This document shows positions 15,101-45,060 of a DNA stretch of 64,000 nt, piece by piece. Position 1 is the stretch's first letter. Every line of letters starts with the position of its first letter. The position numbers and the translations under genes were made by a program. The notes under the pieces were generated by a model, which ran no database searches, was not told where the DNA came from, and saw only the letters and a list, made by a program, of their open reading frames with translations. Source of the DNA: Xiphias gladius (Eukaryota > Chordata > Actinopteri > Istiophoriformes > Xiphiidae); NCBI RefSeq assembly GCF_016859285.1, contig NC_053400.1:17488046-17552045 (forward strand), read 5' to 3'.

Positions 15101-18100
15101 ATTTTACCTACTAGAAACAAGGTCTTTCAAAAGCCATTTAAACTCTTGTCATAATCCAAATAACTACACTAGCCCATTATTTATAGAAGTGTCTTGTTTG
15201 TTTATGTGTACTCTGCTTTCTTTCACTTCCATGTTCCCTTTGTCCCTTTATTGTCCCTCTCTTTCAATTTCAGCTATTGGCAGCTTAAAGCTTAATTTTC
15301 TTGCTGTCCTGTCATGGACAGTTCAAGCAAAATCAGTGAACATGATCGTTCAATTACTTCACTGGTAGAATCCAGGATGCTGGGAACATACAGCAATTAG
15401 TGTTTTATCAAGCGTCTCATTCTAGAGCAGCTCCAGAGACACTGAACAAAAGGCTGACTTTGTCCAGATGGTTTACTCTTTGTTTTAAACTCAAATGAGT
15501 TTGATGAACCATAAAGTTTACCCACATCCCTAACAAACTACCACAGGCATGGCTTTTGCCTCCTATTCTTTGTCGTTGGAGCAGTAACACGGCTTTAACT
15601 GGTGACATTGCAAACTATAACCTATTGTGTTTCTGTTTGGTGAACTTTTTCATGATCAAGAACTTGGAGCTGTGTTTTAGAGTGGGTATTTGTTTTAAGG
15701 ATTTTGCAAAGGATTTCTTTAGTAGACATGTGACGGATTCAAGTGATACAGAAAACAGGGAACAATGAGGTTTGGAGACAAAAGGAGACAAACGAAAACA
15801 AATTAAAATCATTGTCCAGCCATGGTTTGTTTACACCACAGCATATCGATCATATGATGTTATTGTTTCACTGCAGTATATGGACAGATTTGAGACATCT
15901 AGTTTGGTGTTGGCAGTGGTGCAGAGAGAGAGAACATTCTACTGGAAATACAAGCCTAAATCATAACAAAAAACTATGACATCAGATAGACACAGGCAAA
16001 AATACAACGGGCCTAATCAGTGGTGTCAAAGCAGGTGTTTCCAATTTCTTAACACCTGCAGTGATGTCACTGCTTTGGACATAGCCAGAAGTGAAGCATG
16101 TTGGGAGATTTTAGCCCATAGACAGGCTGTACAGCAGCTTTCCTGTCTCAGTGATGATTTATCCTTTAAAAGCACAAGACCGAATTTAATAGCTGCTCTA
16201 TAAAAGTTCCTTTGAATGTAAAAGGTCAGATTCCAGCTCAACTTGCTGCCTTTGGGGCCACTCCAGGCTTTTAATGACATTACATATTATTATCTCTGAA
16301 AAATACTTGCCCCGGTACACCAACACTGATTGGGTTGAGCTAGGATTAGCATGCACAAATAAAAGAAGTGTTGTTTCCCTTAAATGGGTGGAAAGAGAGG
16401 GGCATTGTTGTTTGTATTGTTTGTTGTATGTTTGTGCATGTACATGTGCACATATACACACACAAATGTGGTGTTCTGCAGCTGTTTTGCCTGTGCCTTG
16501 ATGGGTTTTCTGTAGGAGAGCATAGTGTTTCAGAAATGTACTATTTTTTCCAGCAACACGCTGACTGAAGTATCTTAATGGCTAATAGCCAGCAGCACAG
16601 AGGGAACGCAGCACAGTGCCCCATAGCTTAGGGTATTCTGCGTATGTGACAGCAAGAGAGCGGGAGACAAAAAGGAGGAGAAGGAAGAAAGGGAAAATCT
16701 ATTAATGTTGTGGGAAGGTATGTAATTACTTTGCCTCTTAGGTGTGCAAACATTCCTCCCTGTGTGTGATTCAGTTAATTTGCTGAATTCATGCTCATCA
16801 GTCTTTTGATTAGATTTTAGGGAATAAAAATATTTCAACAGACATCATGTCCACAATGAATGGATAAAAGATAGATGTGCATTACACAGATGCATTTATA
16901 TAAATACAGTATGTACACATTGAAGAGACATATAACTACATAAACACAACCAGCAGTCATCAGCAGGTGTTTGTGACACTCGCTGCGGCAGACTCCCTCA
17001 TGCTGCCAAGTAGGTTGCTATCCTGCTCATTAAAATCCAGTGGAGACACCATCAGTCTTCTAAGATCAATATATCTTTTCTCCCTCCCCCTTTCTGTCTC
17101 TCTTTGTCTCTCAGTGTCTAATGTGTGTGAGACTATGGATGTGGCTCCGGGGAAATATAAAGGCCAGGTGCTGAGTATAATGTTCACTGAGGAGGCCCAG
17201 CATTAGACTGATATGGGCAGTGAAAGGCAGAGTGAGTTCTCAGCTCTCCATCAATCATTCCTTCCAGTACCTCGTTGTCTTCCTGGTAGGTTGGACATCA
17301 CCACCAAGTGGTGTGAAGTGGCATTGGCCATAAAGCTGGAAAACTGTTTCTTTGTATGGCTAATATTAAAAGAAAAACTAAATAAACAGTTGTTGTAAGA
17401 TGGCCCAGTTGTTGTGAGTTGCAGCAGAGGTTATATGTGGTATTTATACTGTATAATTACTAGTTTACACAAAGAAAAAGACGCATCATGTGGGAGGAAT
17501 ACTCTTCTGGATCATTTTAGATGCATCAAATTATTATAAAAACTGCCTCTTACCCCATCTTAGCTGGTCATTATCTCACTTTCAGATTCTAAAAGAATCC
17601 CTTGAGATGTAATCAGTGGGATCTTGAATGAAGAACAATATGTGGCTTGTCTAGAAATGGCTGGTATGTATGTGTGCGTGGAGGCATGCTACACAGACTA
17701 AAGGCTTTAAATGGCTGGGAGAGAAGCAAGCAGAAACTTTTATCTTCCAAGGCCACTGTTGCATTTTACAAGCTGAGCTCTGGAGATAGCTGTAAATATG
17801 CTTTTGGAGGTGTTAAGCTATGCATTCAGACGCCACTAAACATTGTATTTTTTTCAAGCTCAACTAGTGTGAAATCACATGTGTGCAGAGGGAGTTCCTT
17901 GTGTCTGTTTCCATATTAAATTTAAAAAACACTGCATCTCTATTTATGTCTGCCAATATTTTGGACTTCTGTTAGTAACAAGTCGCTGTGCGTTTGGTTC
18001 CCAGGTTCCCAGCAGCCCATGCTGCCCAGGGGTGGGTACATGCGCTCCCCCTCATGGACACGCTGCAGCAAAGTCGAGTCCCCACGAGAGAGAAAACACC

Positions 18101-18159
18101 ACAGCGATTCAGACACCGCAGAGCCCTTAATGAAGCTGGAAAGGCCGAAGCAGCCATGA
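3348..18159 (+). CDS. dbndd1: Dysbindin domain-containing protein 1 (4 coding exons, 155 aa)
   Basis: Coding exons are 3348-3378, 6281-6424, 11457-11594 and 18005-18159. All introns are GT-AG, and the exon lengths (31, 144, 138, 155) sum to 468 nt with matching phases, giving 155 residues plus TGA; human DBNDD1 is 158. Exon 3 (residues about 59-104) carries the family signature: [20 protein letters not shown] followed by [19 protein letters not shown], nearly identical to human. Exon 4 has the conserved [11 protein letters not shown] block and then a diverged basic-acidic tail ending in KQP. The start is the ATG just before the short [11 protein letters not shown] exon; no upstream in-frame exon was evident. 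The protein is small, has no signal peptide or membrane segment, and its molecular role is poorly known; it shares the domain with dysbindin (BLOC-1) and DBNDD2. It converges on afg3l1, as in human. Confidence 0.93.
3379..6280 (+). other. dbndd1 intron 1
   Basis: A 2.9 kb intron with donor gtaaga and acceptor tgctgatag. It contains a pyrimidine-rich stretch near 4380-4450 and a (GGAT)n tract at 4801-4834. No other gene is seen. Confidence 0.85.
4801..4834. repeat. (GGAT)n microsatellite
   Basis: Tetranucleotide run with one interrupted unit, inside dbndd1 intron 1. Confidence 0.9.
6425..11456 (+). other. dbndd1 intron 2
   Basis: A 5 kb intron with donor gtgagt and acceptor gcctcgtag. It holds a short imperfect hairpin around 7605-7675 (catgctttattc and its reverse complement about 50 bp apart), probably a fragment of an old repeat. 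No other coding signal is supported. Confidence 0.8.
11595..18004 (+). other. dbndd1 intron 3
   Basis: A 6.4 kb intron with donor gtaagg and acceptor ggttcccag. It contains a (GT)n tract at 12137-12215 and a small scrap of a common fish repeat at about 14374-14405 (tttaacctttatttaaccag). No other gene is visible. Confidence 0.8.
12137..12215. repeat. (GT)n microsatellite
   Basis: Compound GT-rich run with gc and at interruptions, inside dbndd1 intron 3. Confidence 0.9.
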
Positions 18160-18886
18160 GATCTGATGTGAAACAGCTGGACCACAGAGAGAGAAAACCC
18201 AGAGCCAGACAAACAGCCAGAATGGGAACACAAAGCGGACCAAGAGGCCCCCCATCTGCCACCGTGCACTCACATAATGTTTCGTGGTGCTGAATAGACG
18301 AGTTCAGGTTGAACTCTGGACACTGTGCTCTGTACTCTAACTAAATATGTTGAGATGTGCAATATACAGTCTCCTTCTCTGTCCCTCTCCTCTCTTTCTC
18401 TCTCTCTCACACACCAACACACACAATCATTGCGTTGTTCATGCAAGGGGTTATCAATGCACACTGGGCTGCCTGAAGATTTTCAGTTTTGTTTTTGAAT
18501 GATAGACAGGGTATGAGGTCAGCAGAGTAACAAGACCTCCATCTTTACAGCCTCTTAGGGTGGGAAATAGTGGCTGGACACTGAGATTGGCACTAGCAGT
18601 TGTGTCCACGGTGTGAGGCAAGATCTTCCCTGTGAAGTTCAGACACAGGGATTCACGTTGAATTACCAGGACATGAGCTGAAACATAAATCAATGAAGTT
18701 GTTCAAAATAAAATATCACGCCGAGGCTGTAACTTAAGGTGCTGCTTGAAAACCTGGCCTATAAATATGGTAATATGAACAGTGGGTTTCAGTGAGGCCA
18801 ACTTCTCCATCTTAATGACGAATGTGTGTTGTTATTTCAAATGCCTAAATAAAAACACTGCACTTCTCTCACTGAATTGTATTTTA
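18160..18886 (+). other. dbndd1 3'UTR and downstream flank
   Basis: This follows the dbndd1 stop. Candidate polyadenylation hexamers AATAAA lie at 18707-18712 and 18848-18853, which would give 3'UTRs of roughly 0.55 or 0.7 kb. The second hexamer is just upstream of a transposon terminus. A TC-rich tract lies at 18368-18410. Confidence 0.5.
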
Positions 18887-19364
18887 CAGCACCCTCCAGA
18901 ATTATTGGCATTTGGTGCAGATGACTAAAAAAGATAAACAGACCAAGTAGTAGCTTAATGCAATATACTTTTTAATACTCACTTACTTTTTTGCAAACAT
19001 TTGTTTAGATCAACTTTTTTTCCATCTCCCTTGATGGCTGCCACAATCACTGCTGCTAAACTAACTGAAGTTGGTAATCCAAAGTTGGTAGTCAAATTCC
19101 ATTAAGAGACATGCATTAACTAGGTAGGTAATGCTCGGAGCTGTCAGCAATGAAGGTAGAATTGCGCCGTAGTCAGGTGAATTCGCATGAATGCCAAAAA
19201 TACAACAAAGTGCCAACAATTTTGTAATCATCTTTTATAAGATGAATTTAACTTATGATGCAATATTTCTCATCTTTTTAAGCAAAGGGAATAGCGGATT
19301 TCTTGATTTATTTATCTCATGTTAAGCTTGTCTATACCAGGAGTGCCAATAATTCTGACTGCTG
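18887..19364. mobile_element. Tc1/mariner-like MITE, ~478 bp
   Basis: The left end reads cagcaccctccagaattatt and the right end, reverse-complemented, reads cagcagtcagaattattggc, so the two are imperfect terminal inverted repeats of about 25-30 bp. The left side is preceded by TA; the right-hand TA is not perfect. The interior has no transposase ORF. The terminal motif around cagaattattggca is typical of a widespread fish Tc1/mariner-derived family (from memory, not searched). The divergence of the two ends suggests an old copy. Confidence 0.75.
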
Positions 19365-20219
19365 TGACACGATGGATCAAAAGTGACACTGGGATGGTAG
19401 ATGAATAAACAAAAGTCTTAAAAAAAAGTCTGTGTTTGTGTGATTAACAAGTTACTACAATGAGGAGTCACATTCTGTATAGTGTCTGGCATACACAGTA
19501 CCCACTCTATTACATATGATTTAAGTATTTAGTTACACTGAAATTAACATTCTATGGTCTCCTTTATATAAAATATCACTCGTGCTCTATTGGTGATGTG
19601 GCATAGGGGAATGGGACAAGCCACAAAAACTACACTGGATTCATTTCAGAGTGGCAGCGGGTTTACAACTTATCTTGTGTCCATTGTATTTACTGTGTTA
19701 ATTTGAATATCAAGGAAAACCAAGCTTAAAGACTGTGCATTAAAGAAGACAACCGTTCTATAAGCAGTTCTTCTGCAAATTTTTTTGATGCAGTTATACC
19801 TTGATGTCATAAATTCTCTTGCAGTCTACATTATTCATTCATTTGAATTTTAAATTAACATAAACTAAAAGAATATTTGTATTTGCAAAATACAACAATT
19901 GTCACCAATCCTTAAAATCAGTTGTACAAACAAAACCTTACAGGGTCTTGAACGTTTCACATAAGACGGCAGCATTTGTTATCTGATAGCATCACACAAG
20001 CCACGTGCACACTAATGCCAGAATTAAATATTGTTGTATATATATCTTTATATTAAAAGAATCCTGAAATTTTTAAAAACTGAATTTTCCCTCATGAGAA
20101 GCTGGTCTAACACACTGAAATGAAAATACTGGGGGGGGAAAAGACAAATCAGTGGAGTATAAGAACTGTAGATATTGGTTTGAGCCACAACAGCCTCACA
20201 TCTCATATTTTCATTTGTC
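19365..20219. other. Gene-free stretch between dbndd1 and afg3l1
   Basis: AT-rich sequence with no supportable ORF or RNA gene. Confidence 0.6.
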
Positions 20220-20306
20220 TTATATACGTATATATATATACATATATACTTAATATATACACATATATATACATATATACATATATACACACACACACAC
20301 ACATAT
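20220..20306. repeat. (TA)/(TACACA) microsatellite
   Basis: Compound AT/CA dinucleotide tract ending in (CA)n. The short ORFs across it are repeat artefacts. Confidence 0.9.
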
Positions 20307-20329
20307 AGTGGAGCTGATATAGTCTTCTG

Positions 20330-20730
20330 CTGTTGTAGCCCATCTGCCTCAGGGCTCTACATATTCTGCTTTCTGAGATGCTTTTCTTCTCAGCACAGTT
20401 GTGAAGAATGTTTATCCAAGTTACCCTTGTCCTCTGACCTCTGTTATCAACAAGGCGTTTCTGTCTACAGAACTGCTGCTCACTGGAAGGTTTTTATTTT
20501 CAGAAACACTCAAACCGGTCCGTCTGGCTCCAAAAAATATGCCACGGTCAACATCACTGAGATCACATTTTTTCCACTCTCTAATGTTAATTTGTTTTTC
20601 ATTAACTGAAGCTGCTGACCTGTATCTGCATGATTTTATGCATTGCACTGCTGCCACATGATTGGCTGATGGATAACTGCATTACTAAGCAGATGTAGAG
20701 ATGTTCCTAATAAAGTGCTCGGTGAGTGTA
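20330..20730 (+). mobile_element. 3' end of a fish L2/Maui-like non-LTR element
   Basis: The segment contains a run of motifs I recognise from a very common fish repeat: cagaactgctgctcactgga, ctgtatctgcatgattttat, gcattgcactgctgccacat and cctaataaagtgctcggtga. It lacks any open frame and looks like a 5'-truncated, decayed copy. Assignment to L2/Maui is from memory; identity as an interspersed repeat is much safer than the family name. Confidence 0.7.
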
Positions 20731-21190
20731 TATGATACCATCATATGTCACCAGCACACCATGTTAGCCAATACACATTTAAGTAACGTACCTTTTACAT
20801 AAGGTCAGGTAATTATGAATTTTGGAAAGCATATTTCATTATTTTGTTTTTGTTTGTTTGCTTCAGCTCAACAACCTTCCTGACCATGACTGCATGTATG
20901 TTTGTAAGTGTTATTGCACTATAGGACTTCAGAGTATGGGAGGAAGGGTATATATAGCACCTCTTGTGATATGTAAGTTACAAAATGCACTGTCCCAAGA
21001 GCATTAGCTTACTGTCTTTTAATTGCACTTTAATTCATGATCAGTGGCTTTTTAGAATTCCTGCTTCAATATAAAAACTACAATAAAAAAAACATATACA
21101 TCTCATAATCTCGACATCCCTCCTCTCTGCAGCTGTCAGTGAGATGAACCAGGGCAGTCTGGACCAGGTGGTGCTGCACTTCAGAAATAT
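20731..21190. other. Stretch downstream of afg3l1, with an exon-like segment
   Basis: Probably includes the afg3l1 3'UTR on the minus strand. On the plus strand it contains a candidate splice acceptor at 21131-21132 followed by 28 open codons (see findings). Confidence 0.45.
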
Positions 21191-30991
<9,801 letters not shown>

Positions 30992-31200
30992 GGCGTCGGT
31001 TTCTGTCCCTCGGCTTTACTCACTGGACTCAGCGCCGAGCCACCAAACTGGTACCGTGCACCCAACAATGCCAACAATCGCCGTCGTCTCGCGAGATCAG
31101 GGTTACCAAAGAGCAGAGTGAGGGTTTACATAAGGATACTTCTGCAGCGAACTCAGCCCGAAAGTCGTCCTCAAAGTCCGTCTGGACGGCCTACAAGTGA
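30992..31200 (-). promoter_or_regulatory. Presumed afg3l1 promoter/5'UTR
   Basis: A relatively CpG-dense, GC-rich patch immediately upstream of the afg3l1 start codon in otherwise AT-rich DNA. Plus-strand frames across it are shadows. No TATA box is evident, and the exact start site cannot be placed. Confidence 0.45.
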
Positions 31201-33567
31201 AGTGTTTTTAATACAAAGAATATGATGGTGCAGAACAAAGCCTGGGGAGTTGATTATGGCCAAAAAAATATATATATATGAGATATGAGGCTTTTTTTGT
31301 GTACTTGTTTTGTTTTTGTCAGGAGCCACTGGGCTCATTCTGTACTCATATAGAATAATACTTACCTATCAGTTTCACCGTCATTATCAACTATCATTTA
31401 TGCCACGTTATAATTATATTCCACTACAGTTCAGAAAGGCAAATATTTATTTCTGCATTAAAGTCAATTATTAAAAGTAGTCGACCCCCAAAAGGTTAAT
31501 CAGAAACAGTTTAGATCATTTATTGTTTTTTGAGAAATTATGCCAAAATTCTCTGGTTGCAGCTCCTTGGTAGTTTCCTAACTCTTCTGCAAATGTAAAC
31601 TGTATATGTTTGGATTATTGACTGTTGGTCAGACAAAACCAGACATTTGAAGATGTCACACCAGACTCCCAGACAGCGGGATAAACATTTTTGACCAATT
31701 TCACCAAGCGATTAATCAAGGAAATTATTTTATCTGACAGCTGTTGCTACATCCATATTTTAGATTTTACATACAAAAAATACGATCAACAAAGAAAATA
31801 TTATGTATTGTTAAAAAGGGAAACTACCACGCAGTATATACAATTGTTTAAATGAGCTCCATATGAGTAGTTTTAGTTTAGTGGTAATACTTTAAGTCAA
31901 ATTTTGGAATCATGACTTTTGCATGTTACAGAGTACACTGTTAAAGGTGGATTACTGTCAGTTTGACTTATATGGTTTAAAAAAGCCACTTTTATTCATA
32001 CATTGTCAAATACTGCAGATGTAAATCACCATCCATTCAAATAGCGGTTTTGGTTGTCGAGTTCTTCTGTTTAACAAATGTCATTTAATTTGAGTGCAAT
32101 AGCAGTTTTGTTGCCAGTTAAGAAAAAAAAAAGGGGGGGGGGCATTTAACACATGTGTGAATGGGGCCCAATGTGTTATAATTCTTCCATCTGAACTTGA
32201 CTTTAACACCGTTCTGCAGCCATAATGTACTTGGTTACTTTATTCATGCTCTACTCCACATTACTTTACAACAGGGCATGGCTTTCATCAATACCACGTA
32301 TGTCCATTAGTCTGAAAAAAAAAAAAAAAATACAGTACATCATGCTGAGAGATATCACAGCCAGAAGTCATTATTTTAAAACAAATACTTTCGGTCAACA
32401 TTTATACATTACCAAAGGTGTCACTTAACATCTTGGTCATCTCTGGACAAAATGTGCTATAGGTACTTTAAGACTGAAAACCATTAACATGATGGTTAAG
32501 TGTATTAAAATGTTTGGATAACAGCTGTATGTTACCTGACAATCTTAGGCACACAATGTTCATGAGTATTTACATCTATTTACTACACACTGCAAATAAC
32601 TGAACCAGATTAAACACAGATTAAAATGTCTGAAATGAGTTCACAGTTTTGAATAAAAGGAAAAGCATATATAACTCCCACATTCCTTTTCTTTATCTGG
32701 TAAACAGTTCTCCTTACAAGAAAATGTACTGGTAATGCATGCTTTGTTTATATATCCGTTCCCAATATAAGTATTTATATTTCAAATTATGTTTTTAATG
32801 ATTATATATACATCTTTCTTGTCAAACAATTACCAGCCATTGAATTTTTAACCAGTAACCAGGTTGGCTAATTGAAAAATTAACAAACTCAGAGCAGGCC
32901 TATACTGTGTGGTAAGGTGCAAATAGGACGCTAAAAAGAAATATTGCTTTAAGGCCTTGAAATATCTTTAAGACCTTGTGAAATGTTAAACAGATCGACA
33001 GAGTATGACCCTGAATGGAAAACAGGCATGTAACACAGGTGGAGGACAAGTATGAACTGCTTTAGGGACAGTGCTTGTGGAATATACAGTGCTGGCCATG
33101 ATGATGGAACATGTGTAAAAAAGGGAAAAAGAAGTTACAGTGATGTTATGGACACATAGTCTAACATATTTAATTCATTTCCTATTGTAACCTAATTAGA
33201 CACTATGCATTTTTAGTTGTGTAATACTACCTCATATGACCTAATAAACTTGGAAATGACAGCTCAGTACACGGTTACTCACTTAACTTTTAAACATGTT
33301 TACAGGATTTTGTTTTTAAAAAAACAAAAACAAACAACTGTAAGCTGAAAGGCAAATTTATAGTTAATATAATTTTACTATTTTGTCTTTGGAAGGTGGA
33401 ATTACAATCCTTAAAATTCAAAACCATTGTCGTATAGGGCAACCTTAAAATTTAGTATTCAGCAAAGTTGGCAGTATAGGTTAAAGCAGTCGAGGCTTGT
33501 AACGATTGATATACAACTCCTGCATGCGTAATCACCTACATACAAGGTAGCTTCTGTCTGTAGGGCA
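31201..33567. other. Intergenic stretch between afg3l1 and def8
   Basis: AT-rich, with homopolymer runs (32124-32142, 32316-32330) and no supportable exon. Human CENPBD1 lies in this interval; nothing like it was seen here. Confidence 0.6.
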
Positions 33568-33573
33568 TTTATT
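33568..33573 (-). other. Candidate def8 polyadenylation signal
   Basis: AATAAA on the minus strand, the first such hexamer downstream of the def8 stop. It implies a 3'UTR of about 330-350 nt. Confidence 0.45.
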
Positions 33574-33904
33574 TTTTACATTTATACAAGCAGACACACA
33601 ATGTGAATACCTCACACAAGCACACCAACACAGTGTTCATCAAATTTAAGTGAATTAAAAAGTTTGATAAAAAAAATATATATATATTAATTTCAAGATG
33701 GGTTTCTAAGTACCCTGCTTCATAATGTAGTGCACAGGAAGATAAAGACACTACAGTATAAACATACACACAAAACAAACTAAAGAAAACGACAAAAAGC
33801 TAGTCTTCTAACATGTTTTTGATCGAGTAGAATACGACATGAGGCAAAGTGCAACATCCAGTAACATCAGGTGGTCCTCTCCAGAGTCATGCATCTTTCA
33901 CATC

Positions 33905-42924
<9,020 letters not shown>

Positions 42925-42938
42925 TTTATCAGCTACAT
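42925..42938 (-). other. def8 5'UTR part of coding exon 1
   Basis: The exon begins at 42938 after acceptor gtccttag with atgtagctgataaa, then the main ATG at 42924. Its first two codons (ATG TAG) close the reading frame coming from the upstream UTR exon. Confidence 0.8.
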
Positions 42939-44903
42939 CTAAGGACGGGAAAATACATTACAGTCACAATGAGGGGTTTGTTAATGTCTCCTCACTTGTG
43001 TTTATAAATTTAAGCAGGAGAAAGGATCATGGCCATTTTTTCATGGAAGCCAGATAGCTTATGTGTCTGCATGGTTACTGCTTAACATGCAGTGTATTCC
43101 CATTCAGATCCCAGTTAAAACTGAAACGCTCTTTGGTGATACGGGAGATATTTAATAAAACCCCACTCAGAGGACCACATAAGTAAACAGGACAAAAAGT
43201 AAATGTACAAAATACATCTTGCATGCAAAGCAGCATCTTATTTTAATGTTAGCTGAAAAGAATCTAATATGTTCATTGTGCTGCATCAGCGCCTCTAAAA
43301 ATACCTGAGAGACCGTATCATACACATACCTTTTGCCTGATTAAAATAAATATGTCAGAAGTGAGTGATGCAGCAATTTAGTTCTGTCCTTGAAAGTTGA
43401 AGGACTTGCATGAGACAGATTTTAAAAAGAATGGTCAAAATATTATGCAGCAGAAGTGACGACATCCTGCCTTTTAGTCCCTATTCCCAGCATAGGCCAA
43501 ACTTAAGAAACGCTGGATCTTTCACTTCCTAAAATGCAACCCATATGTTATAACACAGATCTCCTGTTAAAAGTTGTACTGTACAAGCCCAAAACACTGT
43601 TTACATCTTCAGGGTATTTTCTCAGACATTACAAAGGCACTTTTAGTCACACAGGACATTATACAGTTGTTTAAAAAAGAAAATTGGTGGAGTGCCCATT
43701 TAATTTTTACTGAGACCACTGTGTTTTCTGCTACAAATACTCAAGTTAAAAAGTTTATCATCATGTCAAGAGGATTAGAAACTGGTCCTCAGCTCTAATG
43801 AAAAACGAGCATGAAAAAATGGACGGTTGCTCAAACCATAACAAGGGTGGGTTATCAGTGGCAAGTGGTCTGCGATAGACCTGAAAGTTCTAAATGATAA
43901 AGGGGAACCTCGACATAAAAACTGTCAAAACGGTAAAAGGCTGTGGTATATGAAAAAAAAAACAAAAAACGTTGTTCTAGTGTTTTAAGGGCGCATGTTA
44001 GTTAAAGTTGCATAAAAATTAAAACAACACTCCTATGAAAATCAATGTGCTCTGTTCAGATGGACAATAACGCTGTCACTAAGCAGGCTTCAAAGCTGTC
44101 ATTTCTAAACAATGACTAAAATATAGACGATTTAATTCAATATTTATGAAATGTTTACAATACATATCATCATCATCGAGCGCAGCACATTGGGTCAGTC
44201 AAGGAAACACTGCAAAGCCTGAGAAACGTTATAAACACAGGTTGACGCTTCATCTCATCAGCTGCAACCAGTCGGGGTTGCCTTTGAAAATCCTCCTCTA
44301 GGAAGCAGTGACCTTGATTATGTTTCCAGTTTTAATACTAAACAAGTCCGGCATGGGATCAAACGAATCACAGCGAAGCGCACAACAACATCAATACACA
44401 TATGCCAACAGCCAGCTAACGCTAGCTAGCTAACTAGCCTTAAAAACAAACCAATAATCTGTTGTTTTGATGCTAATTTTAGCTGATTTGACGAGTCAGT
44501 GTTGTTGGCCGCTTACCGCATTGTTGACCTTATTTATCACGAGAGAACAGGCACTTGCAAAATATATAAGGTCGATGCTTGCGGTTAATAGAAACAGTTA
44601 CCCCCGTGTTGTTTTCCCTCTGTCAGTAGCAACATCACAAGGTAAAAAGCGTCAAGTCATACTTCGTCAAAAGACCTATGTCCGGATAGTATTTTCAAAA
44701 TAAAAACATGTCATGACTAGCATGCAGTAGCATTGTGTGATTAATACGAGGAACGTAAAGAAGAAATCAATAATGCCTTTCATACGTTATCCGTGTTCAA
44801 TAAAAACACGATGCTTCTGTCTCTTGTCTCAAGGTGGTAAAACATGCTTAATTGCTTTATATTTAAGAATAGCTTCATGCTTTTACTTTGAAGATAGACT
44901 CAC
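42939..44903 (-). other. def8 5'UTR intron
   Basis: A 2 kb intron between the 5'UTR exon (donor gtgagt) and the first coding exon. It holds repeat copy 2 and nothing else I can support. Confidence 0.75.
43811..43970 (+). repeat. Poly(A)-tailed ~150-bp repeat, copy 2
   Basis: Second copy of the unit at 41927-42095, in the same orientation, 1.7 kb away, lying in the intron between the def8 UTR exon and first coding exon. Its tail is A-rich (aaaaaaaaaacaaaaaac). Flanking sequence outside the unit is unrelated, so these look like separate insertions and not a segmental duplication. Confidence 0.7.
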
Positions 44904-45060
44904 CTTACGTTCGGTGGTTTTCTCTCCGTCAAGTAGGCACCTTCCAGGTAAACTGCTCAGAGGTGCGAAAACATCGCCTTCAAAGTGTTGGCTCCGTGAC
45001 ATGGTAGGACTTTTCCTCCCTTTAATCCACTCTAAGCAGTTCCCACGACATCTAACAGTA
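44904..45060 (-). other. def8: def8 5'UTR exon with upstream ORF
   Basis: Inferred leader exon ending at an excellent donor (cgtaag followed by gtgagt). It contains an ATG at 45002-45000 that opens 33 codons starting MSRSQHFEGDVFAPL and reaching the donor in phase 0. After splicing, the frame reads ATG then TAG, so the upstream ORF is 34 codons long and ends 8 nt before the main ATG. The 5' limit of the exon is an estimate. Confidence 0.6.

Noticed and set aside
17940-18293. Overlapping ~100-codon frames on both strands
   Set aside because: Shadows of dbndd1 exon 4, whose true frame is fixed by the conserved [11 protein letters not shown] block.
20048-20308. Ile/Tyr-rich ORFs on both strands
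   Set aside because: Translation of the TA/CA microsatellite at 20220-20306.
31201-33567. Search for a CENPBD1-like gene between def8 and afg3l1
   Set aside because: No DNA-binding or CENP-B-like translation was found.
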